From NCBI RefSeq assembly GCF_039542905.1, contig NZ_BAABIS010000001.1, positions 7,874,001-7,938,000 on the forward strand: 64,000 nucleotides of DNA. The letters run 5' to 3'. Position numbers and translations under genes: made by a program. This DNA comes from Kitasatospora terrestris. Its GTDB lineage: Bacteria; Actinomycetota; Actinomycetes; Streptomycetales; Streptomycetaceae. Positions 44,077-51,673 of the stretch are shown here, in pieces; the stretch's first letter is position 1; each line of letters starts with the position of its first letter. Under the pieces are notes generated by a model. That model saw only the letters and a program-made list of their open reading frames with translations. It did not search any database and was not told the origin of the DNA.

Positions 44077-44979
44077 ATGGCCGAACCCCGCGCCGTCCTG
44101 CGTCCTCCCACCGCCCTGCGCCGTCTCGGCGCCCTGCGTCAGCCCACGATCCTGCGCACCGCCCGACGGCTCGGCGGGCGCCTCGGCCCCGCGCTCGCGG
44201 CCGTCCTGCTCGGCCTGCTGGTGCTCGCCGCCCTCGCCCCCGGCCTGATCGCCGGCGCCTCCCCGCTGGAGACCGACCCGGTCGCCGCGCTCACCCCGCC
44301 GGGCGGCGCCCACTGGTTCGGCACCGACCAGCTCGGCCGCGACCTGTTCGCCCGGGTCGTCCACGGCACCCGGCCGTCCCTGCTGCTGGGACTCGGCGCC
44401 ACCGCGCTCTCGGTCGCGGGCGGCGCCGCCCTGGGCCTGGCCGCCGCGCTCGGCGGCCGGGCCGCCGACCAGGTGCTGATGCGGGCCGCCGACGTCCTGC
44501 TCGCCCTCCCGCCGATCCTGCTCGCGCTGCTCGCCGTCACCGTGCTCGGCACCGGCTCGGTCAACGTCATGATCGCCATCGCGATCGCCTTCGTCCCCGG
44601 CTACGCCCGGATCGTCCGCGCCGAGACCCTGGTGGTGCGGCGCTCCGGCTACGTCGAGGCCGCCGTCGTCCTCGGCGTGCCGCGACCGGTGCTGATCCTG
44701 CGGCACGTGCTGCCCAACGCGATCGGGCCGATGCTGGTGCTGGCCACCGTCGGCTTCGGCGCCGCCCTGATCGCCGCCTCGGGCCTGAGCTTCCTCGGAC
44801 TCGGCCCGCAGCCGCCGTCCCCCGAGTGGGGCGCCATGCTCTCCCAGGGCCGCAGCTTCCTCGCCACCGCCTGGTGGATCGGCGTCTTCCCCGGCGCCGC
44901 GATCACCCTCACCGCGCTCACCGTCAACACCGTGGGGCGCCGCGCCCAGCGCCGCTACACCCGGAGGACCGCCGCATGA
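44077..44979 (+). CDS. ABC transporter permease, DppC-like
   Basis: The 300-residue membrane protein has the DppC signature HWFGTDQLGRDLFARVVHGTR after its first membrane segment. The coupling-loop segment VRAETLVVRRSGYVEAA follows later, then LPNAIGPMLV and SFLGLGPQPPSPEWGAML. ATG 44077 is three bases after the upstream stop, and its own stop overlaps the next start (ATGA). It pairs with the DppB-like subunit. Confidence 0.94.
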   Translation: MAEPRAVLRPPTALRRLGALRQPTILRTARRLGGRLGPALAAVLLGLLVLAALAPGLIAGASPLETDPVAALTPPGGAHWFGTDQLGRDLFARVVHGTRPSLLLGLGATALSVAGGAALGLAAALGGRAADQVLMRAADVLLALPPILLALLAVTVLGTGSVNVMIAIAIAFVPGYARIVRAETLVVRRSGYVEAAVVLGVPRPVLILRHVLPNAIGPMLVLATVGFGAALIAASGLSFLGLGPQPPSPEWGAMLSQGRSFLATAWWIGVFPGAAITLTALTVNTVGRRAQRRYTRRTAA

Positions 44980-46862
44980 CGCTGCTCGCCGTCGAGGGGC
45001 TGGACGTGCGCTTCGGCGCCGTCCACGCCGTCCGCGACGTCTCCCTCACCGTCGACCGCGGCGAGTGCCTCGCCGTGGTCGGCGAGTCCGGCTCCGGGAA
45101 GAGCGTCACCGCCCGCACCCTGGTCGGCCTCACCGGCCCCGGCTCCACCGTCACCGCCCGCGGCCTGCGCTTCGACGGCGAGGACCTCACCCGGCTGACC
45201 GACCCGCAGTGGCGCGCCGTCCGCGGCCGCCGGATCGGACTCGTCCTCCAGGACGCCCTCACCTCCCTCGACCCGCTGCGCACCGTCGGCGCCGAGGTCG
45301 CCGAACCGCTGCGGGTCCACCGGCTCGCCGCGCGCGCCGAACGCCCCGCCCGGGTCCGCGACCTGCTCACCGGTGCCGGCATCCCCGACCCCGAGCGGCG
45401 CGCCGCCCAGCACCCGCACCAGCTCTCCGGCGGCCTGCGCCAGCGCGCCCTGATCGCCTCCGCCCTGGCCGGCGAGCCCGACCTGCTGATCGCCGACGAG
45501 CCGACCACCGCCCTGGACGTCACCGTCCAGGCCCAGGTGCTCGACCTGCTCGACGGGCTCCGCCGCGAGGGCACCGCGCTGCTGCTGATCAGCCACGACC
45601 TGTCCGTGGTCGCCCGGCTCGCCGACCGGGTCGCGGTGATGTTCGGGGGCCGGATCGTCGAGACCGGCCCCACCGGGCAGTTGCTCGCCGAGCCCCGGCA
45701 CCCGTACACCCGCGCCCTGCTCGCCGCCGTCCCCGGCGGCCGCACCCGCGGCCGGCGGCTCGCCGTCCCGCCCGTCGACGGGCCGGCACCCGGCCCCCAC
45801 GGTTGCCCGTACGCGAGCCGCTGCCCCGCCGCCGACGCGGTCTGCCGCGAGGCCCTGCCGCCGTTCGACGGCCACGGGACGCGCTGCCGGCACCCGGCCA
45901 CCGGCGCCGTTGCCCTGCAACCCGCCACGGGGGAGGGGCCCGCGGGCACCCCCGCCCGGAAGCCTGCCACGGCCCCGCTGCCGCGGCTGACGGTCCGTGA
46001 GGCCGCGCCGGGCGGGTCCGGTCCGGCCGACGGGCCCGCCGCCCGCGGGGCGAAGGCGGCCGCGGCCGTGCTGCTTCCGCCGACCGACGGGCCCCCGCAG
46101 GGCGTCCCCCTGGTCGAGGTCGACGGCGTCTCCAAGGCGTACGGCGGGCGGCCCGTGGTCCGCGAGGTGTCGCTGCGGCTGGCCGCCGGGGAGACGCTCG
46201 GACTGGTCGGCGAGTCCGGCTCCGGCAAGACCACGGTCTCCCGGATCGTCCTCGGCCTGGAGGAGCCCGACACCGGCGCCGTCCGGCTCGACGGGCAGCC
46301 GTGGAGCGGCCTGCCCGAACGCCGGCGCCGCGCCCTGCGCCCCCGGCTCCAGGCCGTCCAGCAGGACCCGCTCTCCTCCTTCGACCCGCGCTGGACCGTC
46401 GCCCGGGTGATCGGCGAGGCCCTCGCCCGCACCGGCGTCCCGCGCGGCCGCGCCCGCACCGCGCGCACCACCGAACTCCTCGACCAGGTCGGCCTGTCCG
46501 CCGCCCTGCTGGAGCGGCGCCCCACCGAGCTCTCCGGCGGCCAGCGCCAGCGCGTCGCCATCGCCCGGGCGCTCGCCCCCGCCCCGCGGATCCTGGTCTG
46601 CGACGAACCGGTCTCCGCGCTGGACGTCTCCGTCCAGGCCCAGATCCTCGACCTGCTCGACGACCTGCGCCGCGACACGGGCCTCGCGATGCTGTTCATC
46701 TCCCACGACCTCGGCGTGGTCCAGCACCTCGCCGACCGGGTCGCCGTCATGCAGGACGGCCGGCTGGTCGAGACCGGCGACGCCGACGAGCTGTTCGCCC
46801 GCCCCGCCGCCGACTACACCCGGCGCCTGCTCGCCGCCACCCCGCTGGGAGCGGACGCATGA
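44976..46862 (+). CDS. Dual-ATPase ABC subunit (DppD-DppF fusion)
   Basis: The 628-residue protein carries two full nucleotide-binding domains. The first has GESGSGKS near residue 37, the signature LSGGLRQR and a DEPTTALD Walker B. The second has GESGSGKT near residue 412, LSGGQRQR and DEPVSALD. Between them lies the oligopeptide/dipeptide C-terminal extension with a Cys-rich CPYASRCPAADAVC segment, a probable iron-sulfur or metal-binding site of this family, and a Gly/Pro/Ala-rich linker. ATG 44976 has GGAGG eight bases upstream and overlaps the permease stop. It powers the transporter alone, so no second ATPase gene is needed. Confidence 0.94.
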   Translation: MTLLAVEGLDVRFGAVHAVRDVSLTVDRGECLAVVGESGSGKSVTARTLVGLTGPGSTVTARGLRFDGEDLTRLTDPQWRAVRGRRIGLVLQDALTSLDPLRTVGAEVAEPLRVHRLAARAERPARVRDLLTGAGIPDPERRAAQHPHQLSGGLRQRALIASALAGEPDLLIADEPTTALDVTVQAQVLDLLDGLRREGTALLLISHDLSVVARLADRVAVMFGGRIVETGPTGQLLAEPRHPYTRALLAAVPGGRTRGRRLAVPPVDGPAPGPHGCPYASRCPAADAVCREALPPFDGHGTRCRHPATGAVALQPATGEGPAGTPARKPATAPLPRLTVREAAPGGSGPADGPAARGAKAAAAVLLPPTDGPPQGVPLVEVDGVSKAYGGRPVVREVSLRLAAGETLGLVGESGSGKTTVSRIVLGLEEPDTGAVRLDGQPWSGLPERRRRALRPRLQAVQQDPLSSFDPRWTVARVIGEALARTGVPRGRARTARTTELLDQVGLSAALLERRPTELSGGQRQRVAIARALAPAPRILVCDEPVSALDVSVQAQILDLLDDLRRDTGLAMLFISHDLGVVQHLADRVAVMQDGRLVETGDADELFARPAADYTRRLLAATPLGADA

Positions 46863-47692
46863 CCGGAGACCTGCTCGCCATCAGCGACCTGCACATCGGC
46901 TACGCCGAGAACCGCCGCATCGTCGAGGAACTGCGCCCCGGCGGCGCCGACGACTGGCTGATCGTCGCCGGCGACGTCGCCGAACGCTTCGACGACATCG
47001 AGTGGGCCCTGAAGACCCTGCGCGGCCGCTTCGCCGAGGTGGTCTGGGCGCCCGGCAACCACGAGCTGTGGACCCTGCCCGACGACCCCGTCCAGCTCCG
47101 CGGCGAGGCCCGCTACCGCGCCCTCGTCGAGCTCTGCCGCGGGCTCGGCGTGCACACCCCCGAGGACCCGTACCCCGTCTGGGACGGGCCCGGCGGCCCG
47201 GTCGCCGTCGCCCCGCTCTTCCTGCTGTACGACTACACCTTCCGCCCGCGCGGCACCGCCACCAAGGCCGAGGCGCTGGCCGCCGCGCACGCCGCCGGCG
47301 TGGTCTGCACCGACGAACTGCTGCTCCACCCCGACCCGTACCCCGACCGGGAGAGCTGGTGCCGGGCCCGGCTCGCCGAGACCGACCGCCGCCTCGCCGA
47401 GCGCCACCCCGCCCTGCCCACCGTCCTGGTCAACCACTTCCCGCTGCGCCGCGACCCCACCTACGTGCTGCGCCACCCCGAGTTCGCGCTGTGGTGCGGC
47501 ACCGAGCACACCGCCGACTGGCACCTGCGGCACCGGGCCGCCGCCGTGGTCTACGGCCACCTGCACATCCCGCGCTCCACCGTCGCCGACGGCGTGCCGT
47601 TCGAGGAGGTCTCGCTCGGCTACCCGCGCGAGTGGACCCCGCGCGGCGGGCCGGCCGGGCCGCGCCGGATCCTCCCGAGGGGGCGGGCGTGA
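46859..47692 (+). CDS. Calcineurin-like metallophosphoesterase
   Basis: The 277-residue protein has the full metallophosphoesterase set: SDLHIG near residue 9, AGDVAE near 41, GNHELW near 66, NHFP in the third quarter and GHLH near 230. It should bind two metal ions and hydrolyse a phosphoester in the cytoplasm. Its start overlaps the ATPase stop (ATGA) and its stop overlaps the transferase start (GTGA), so it is tightly coupled to both. Metallophosphoesterase plus Sfp-type transferase is a recurrent pair in Streptomyces; its substrate is not known. A role in coenzyme A or phosphopantetheine turnover is speculation. Confidence 0.9.
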   Translation: MTGDLLAISDLHIGYAENRRIVEELRPGGADDWLIVAGDVAERFDDIEWALKTLRGRFAEVVWAPGNHELWTLPDDPVQLRGEARYRALVELCRGLGVHTPEDPYPVWDGPGGPVAVAPLFLLYDYTFRPRGTATKAEALAAAHAAGVVCTDELLLHPDPYPDRESWCRARLAETDRRLAERHPALPTVLVNHFPLRRDPTYVLRHPEFALWCGTEHTADWHLRHRAAAVVYGHLHIPRSTVADGVPFEEVSLGYPREWTPRGGPAGPRRILPRGRA

Positions 47693-48342
47693 TCGGCCTG
47701 ATCCTGCCCGGTTCGGTCGCCTGGTCGGAGACCTTCGGCGCCGCCCGGGACACCGCGCTCTTCCCGCAGGAGGAGCGCCTGGCCGCCGAGATGGTGCCCG
47801 CCCGGCGCCGCGAGTTCGGCGCGGCCCGGGCCTGCGCCCGGCAGGCGCTCGGCCGGCTCGGCATGCCGCCCGTCCCGATCCTCCCCGGCCCGCGCGGCGA
47901 ACCCGGCTGGCCGTCCGGGGTGCTCGGCAGCATGACGCACTGCGAGGGCTACCAGGCGGCGGCCGTCGCCCGCTCCGCCGACCTGCCGGTCCTCGGCATC
48001 GACGCCGAGCAGCACCGCCCGCTGCCGCGCGGCGTCCTGGCGGCCGTCTCGCTGCCGCAGGAGCGCGGCCGCCTGCACGTGCTGCGCCGCGGCCACCCCG
48101 GCATCTACTGGGACCGGGTGCTGTTCTCCACCAAGGAGAGCGTCTTCAAGGCCTGGTACCCGCTGACCCGCCGCCCGCTCGAGTTCGAGGAGGCCGACAT
48201 CACCCTGACCCCGGACGGCACGTGGCGCGCCCGCCTCCGCCTGCCCGGCGACCCGGCCGCGGCCCGCCTCCCGCGCGGCTTCACCGGCCGCTGGCTGGTC
48301 GCCGACGGCCTCGTCCTCACCGTCAGCACCGACCTGGCCTGA
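47689..48342 (+). CDS. 4'-phosphopantetheinyl transferase (Sfp/EntD type)
   Basis: The 217-residue enzyme should convert apo-ACP domains of the PKS to the holo form. It begins MIGLILPGSVAWSE, typical of the actinobacterial EntD-like group. GSMTHC near residue 83, GIDAE with Asp105 and Glu107, and FSTKESVFKAWYP with Lys149 and Glu150 are the substrate and Mg2+ motifs. GTG 47689 overlaps the metallophosphoesterase stop. As the last gene of the plus-strand block, it closes the functional set: synthases, tailoring, transport and activation. It may also serve the NRPS at the right end. Confidence 0.94.
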   Translation: MIGLILPGSVAWSETFGAARDTALFPQEERLAAEMVPARRREFGAARACARQALGRLGMPPVPILPGPRGEPGWPSGVLGSMTHCEGYQAAAVARSADLPVLGIDAEQHRPLPRGVLAAVSLPQERGRLHVLRRGHPGIYWDRVLFSTKESVFKAWYPLTRRPLEFEEADITLTPDGTWRARLRLPGDPAAARLPRGFTGRWLVADGLVLTVSTDLA

Positions 48343-48395
48343 CCCGGCCCTCCGACCCGCTCCCGCCGGCCGACCGGAAGAGTACGCTCGGGCCC

Positions 48396-49367
48396 GTGAC
48401 AGGGGCTCGGGGCGAGGGGCGGGTGGGCCGGATGGGGGAGCGGCGGCGGAGGGCGGCGGAGCGGCTGAGGCTGCGGCTGCTCGCGGAGATCAACGCGACC
48501 GTGCACGGCTCCGACCTGCACCTGGAGCGCTACGACCGGCCGGCCGGCGACCCGGGGCTGTTCGGCCCGGGCAGTGTGGTGTGGCGGGTCCACCAGCACC
48601 CGGCCGGGATGCTGGTCGGCGGGTTCGCCGCGCTGCTGCTGCAGTCGCTGCACCCGCTGGCGATGGCCGCGGTCGCCGAGCACTCCGACTACCGCAGCGA
48701 CCCGACCGGCCGGCTGAACCGCACCGCCCGGTTCGTCTCCACCACCACGCTCGGCTCGACCGGCGCCGCCGAGCAGGCGATCGCCGCCGTCCGGCACATC
48801 CACACCCGGGTGCGGGGCACCGCGCCGGACGGCCGGCCGTACCGCGCGGACGACCCGGCGCTGCTCACCTGGGTGCACACCGCGGAGGTGGCCTGCTTCC
48901 TGATGGGCCACCAGGTGTTCTCGACGACGCCGCTGACCGCCGCCGAGAGCGACCGCTACCTGTCCGAGGTGGCCACCGTCGCCCGGCGGCTCGGCGCGGT
49001 CGAGGTGCCGGCCTCGCGGGCCGAGGTGGCGGCCTACCTGGCGCGGGTGCGGCCCGAGTTGGCCGCGGTACCGGCGGCGCTGGAGGTGGTGGCGCTGCTG
49101 CGCGGCTTCGGGCGGACCCGCCGGGAGCGGGCCGCGGTGCGGGTGCTGACCAACGGCGCGCTCGGCCTGCTGCCCGGCTGGGCGCGGGCCGAGCTCGGCG
49201 TGCGCCGGCCGTGGCCGGTGCGGCGGTTGGTGGACCGGCCGGTGGCGCGGGCGCTCGGCGCGGTGATGGTGTGGGCCTGCGGGCCGTCGGAGATCCGGGC
49301 GGCCGCGTACGCCCGGGCGACCGCCGGAATGTTCGGCGCCGACGTCGCCCTGGTGGACGGGGAGTGA
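48396..49367 (+). CDS. MpaB-like (DUF2236) oxygenase
   Basis: The 323-residue protein fits the DUF2236 / MpaB / latex-clearing oxygenase group. SVVWRVHQHPAGMLVGG is followed by LHPLAMAAVAEHSDYRSDP and a long helical core with WVHTAEVACFLMGHQVF, which carries the His positions expected for haem or metal binding. GTG 48396 is used here because a TACGCT -10 (48383-48388) would make the message leaderless; ATG 48432 in the same frame is the alternative. Its substrate is unknown. It lies after the PKS block but has its own promoter, and is convergent with the Lrp gene, so membership of the cluster is doubtful. Confidence 0.83.
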   Translation: MTGARGEGRVGRMGERRRRAAERLRLRLLAEINATVHGSDLHLERYDRPAGDPGLFGPGSVVWRVHQHPAGMLVGGFAALLLQSLHPLAMAAVAEHSDYRSDPTGRLNRTARFVSTTTLGSTGAAEQAIAAVRHIHTRVRGTAPDGRPYRADDPALLTWVHTAEVACFLMGHQVFSTTPLTAAESDRYLSEVATVARRLGAVEVPASRAEVAAYLARVRPELAAVPAALEVVALLRGFGRTRRERAAVRVLTNGALGLLPGWARAELGVRRPWPVRRLVDRPVARALGAVMVWACGPSEIRAAAYARATAGMFGADVALVDGE

Positions 49368-49374
49368 CGGCCGG

Positions 49375-49875
49375 TCAGTCGCCCGGGTTGAGGTAGCGGC
49401 GGCCCGCTATCTGCTCGAAGATCAGGTTGGTCCGGGTCTGGGCGACGGCGGGGTGGGTGGTGAGGTGGTCCACCACGAAGTCGCGCAGCGACTCCGGGCC
49501 GGAGACGCCGACGTGCAGCAGGTAGTCGTCCGAGCCGGCCATGTGGAAGACCGCGAGGACGCCCGGCAGGTCCGGCGCGGTGGAGCGGAAGCTCTCGTTC
49601 TGCTCCCGGGTGTGGGCGCGCAGCCGTACCGAGATCATCGCCTGCAGCGGCAGCCCGATCGCCGCCGGGTCCACCTCGGCCCGGAAGCCGCGGATCACCC
49701 CGCGCTCCTGCAGCGCCCGGACGCGGGTCAGGCAGGTCGAGGGGGCGATGCCGACCGCCTCGGCGAGCGCGTTGTTCGGCAGCCGGGCGTTCTCGGCGAG
49801 CGCGCGGATGATCGCCCGGTCGACGTCGTCGACGGGCGCGCGGCGGTGCTGCGGATTGTTCGGCACGACCCCCAC
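49375..49875 (-). CDS. Lrp/AsnC-family regulator
   Basis: The 166-residue protein has an N-terminal helix-turn-helix (VDRAIIRALAENARLPNNAL, then GIAPSTCLTRVRALQERGVI) and the RAM effector domain with SDDYLLHVGV. Such proteins sense amino acids. GTG 49875 was chosen; GTG 49866 in the same frame is possible. The gene is divergent from the PLP decarboxylase at 49978 with 102 bases between, so it probably controls that enzyme in response to its amino acid substrate. Confidence 0.92.
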   Translation of the reverse strand: MGVVPNNPQHRRAPVDDVDRAIIRALAENARLPNNALAEAVGIAPSTCLTRVRALQERGVIRGFRAEVDPAAIGLPLQAMISVRLRAHTREQNESFRSTAPDLPGVLAVFHMAGSDDYLLHVGVSGPESLRDFVVDHLTTHPAVAQTRTNLIFEQIAGRRYLNPGD

Positions 49876-49920
49876 GATGGCAGGCCTGTCCGACGATGTG
49901 CAAGGCTGCGCGCCGATTAT

Positions 49921-49935
49921 CCGAACATCATTCGG
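49921..49935. promoter_or_regulatory. Candidate Lrp site in the Lrp/decarboxylase divergent region
   Basis: CCGAA-CATCA-TTCGG forms a perfect 5-bp dyad with a 5-base spacer, the size of an Lrp/AsnC half-turn site. It sits about 43 bases before the decarboxylase start and 46 before the regulator start, in an AT-richer patch. Binding is inferred. Confidence 0.45.
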
Positions 49936-49977
49936 GAGTACTTCCGCATCGTCGTCAAAAGTTCCATCCTGTCCGCC

Positions 49978-51621
49978 ATGAGCCTGACCGCCGACCTCGC
50001 CGCCGCGCCCACCTGCGACCCGGGACCGGAGCTGGACGGCCGCGACTTCGCGCTGCCCGCCGCCGGCCTCGACGACTACGCCCGCCACCGCGCGCTGGAC
50101 ACCGTCGACGAGTACCTCACCCGCAAGCGCCGCCACCTGGTCGGCTACCAGGCCACCCAGGACATGCAGAGCTGCGCGCTCGAGCTGGCCCGGTTCATGC
50201 CGAACAACATCAACAACCTCGGCGACCCCTTCCAGTCCGGCGGCTACAAGCCGAACACCAAGGTGATCGAGCGCGCCGTCCTCGACTACTACGCGCGGCT
50301 GTGGAACGCCAAGGGCCCGCACGACCCCGCCGACCCCGAGTCGTACTGGGGCTACATGCTGTCCATGGGCTCCACCGAGGGCAACATGTACGCGCTGTGG
50401 AACGCCCGCGACTACCTCAGCGGCAAGGCGCTGATCACCCCGCCCGCGCCCCCGTACGACGCGCTGCGCTACGTGAACGCCGCCCCCGAGCAGGGCAACC
50501 CCCACGCGCACCGCCCGGTCGCCTTCTACTCCGAGGACACCCACTACTCCTTCGCCAAGGCCGTCCGGGTGCTCGCCGTCGAGACCTTCCACGCCGTCGG
50601 CCAGGAGCTCTACCCCGGGCAGTGCCCGCTCGCCGGCAGCGGCGGCGCCTGGCCCACCGAGGTGCCCTCCGCCGCCGGGCCCTCCGGCCACTCCTGGGAC
50701 GGCCCCGGCTCGATCGACCTGGACGCGCTCACCGAACTGGTCGAGTTCTTCGCCGCCCACGGCCACCCGGTCTTCGTCAACCTCAACCTCGGCTCCACCT
50801 TCAAGGGCGCGCACGACGACGTCCGCGCCGTCGGCGAGCGGCTGCTGCCCGTCCTGGAGCGGCACGGCCTGGTCGAGCGCGAGGTCCAGTACGGCACCGA
50901 CCCGCACACCGGCGAACCGCTGGTCGACCGGCGGCGCGGCTTCTGGATCCACGTCGACGGCGCCCTCGGCGCCGGCTACGTCCCGTTCGCGCGGATGGCC
51001 GACGCCGACCCCGAGCAGTACGGCTGGCGCCCCGAGGCCCCGCTGCCCGAGTTCGACTTCGGCATCCGCCTGCCCACCCGCGAGCACGGCGAGATCGACC
51101 TGGTCTCCTCGATCGCCATGAGCGGCCACAAGTGGCCCGGCGCGCCCTGGCCGTGCGGCATCTACATGACCAAGGTCAAGTACCAGATCTGCCCGCCCTC
51201 GCAGCCCGACTACATCGGCGCGCCGGACACCACCTTCGCCGGCTCCCGCAACGGCTTCTCGCCGCTGGTGCTGTGGGACCACCTCTCCCGGCACTCCTAC
51301 CGCGACCAGGTCCAGCGGATCCGCACCGCGCAGGACCTCGCCGGGTACCTGGAGCTGCGGCTGCGCGACCTCGGGGCCGAGCTCGGCACCGACCTCTGGG
51401 CGGCCCGCACGCCCGGCGCCGTCACCGTGCGCTTCCGCAAGCCCAGCCCGGGGCTGGTGGCGAAGTGGTCGCTGTCCTCGCAGGACGTCCTGATGGTCCC
51501 CGGCGACGAGTCCAGCCGCCGCACCTACGTCCACGTCTTCGTGATGCCCTCGGTCGACCGCGCCAAGCTCGACGCCCTCCTCGCCGACCTCGCCGAGGAC
51601 TACCGCCGCACCGCGGGCTGA
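49978..51621 (+). CDS. Group II PLP-dependent amino acid decarboxylase
   Basis: The 547-residue enzyme should decarboxylate an amino acid to an amine. The PLP Lys is expected at residue 385 in SGHKWPG, preceded by the HVDGALGAGY segment that binds the cofactor. A GSTEGNMYALWNARDYL segment and SEDTHYSFAKAV also fit the histidine/glutamate-decarboxylase-like group. Similar actinomycete enzymes act on histidine or branched-chain amino acids, so substrate is open. ATG 49978 was chosen. The divergent Lrp regulator suggests induction by the substrate. The gene ends just before a strong hairpin. There is no evidence of a link to the PKS. Confidence 0.9.
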   Translation: MSLTADLAAAPTCDPGPELDGRDFALPAAGLDDYARHRALDTVDEYLTRKRRHLVGYQATQDMQSCALELARFMPNNINNLGDPFQSGGYKPNTKVIERAVLDYYARLWNAKGPHDPADPESYWGYMLSMGSTEGNMYALWNARDYLSGKALITPPAPPYDALRYVNAAPEQGNPHAHRPVAFYSEDTHYSFAKAVRVLAVETFHAVGQELYPGQCPLAGSGGAWPTEVPSAAGPSGHSWDGPGSIDLDALTELVEFFAAHGHPVFVNLNLGSTFKGAHDDVRAVGERLLPVLERHGLVEREVQYGTDPHTGEPLVDRRRGFWIHVDGALGAGYVPFARMADADPEQYGWRPEAPLPEFDFGIRLPTREHGEIDLVSSIAMSGHKWPGAPWPCGIYMTKVKYQICPPSQPDYIGAPDTTFAGSRNGFSPLVLWDHLSRHSYRDQVQRIRTAQDLAGYLELRLRDLGAELGTDLWAARTPGAVTVRFRKPSPGLVAKWSLSSQDVLMVPGDESSRRTYVHVFVMPSVDRAKLDALLADLAEDYRRTAG

Positions 51622-51624
51622 CGG

Positions 51625-51662
51625 CTCCGCCTCCGTGCGCCGGGGGGCGCGCGGAGGCGGAG
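51625..51662. terminator. Bidirectional terminator hairpin
   Basis: CTCCGCCTCCG (51625-51635) pairs with CGGAGGCGGAG (51652-51662). The inner GCGCC (51637-51641) pairs with GGCGC (51646-51650) around a GGGG loop, with one T-G wobble between the two blocks. This gives a 17-bp stem between two convergent genes, starting four bases after the decarboxylase stop and ending 12 bases from the permease stop. Confidence 0.85.
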
Positions 51663-51673
51663 GAAGCAGCCCG

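Noticed and set aside
41460..46862. Reading the ABC system as an exporter of the polyketide
   Set aside because: A lipoprotein binding subunit of family 5 with DppB/DppC-like permeases is an importer architecture, so export is not supported by sequence.
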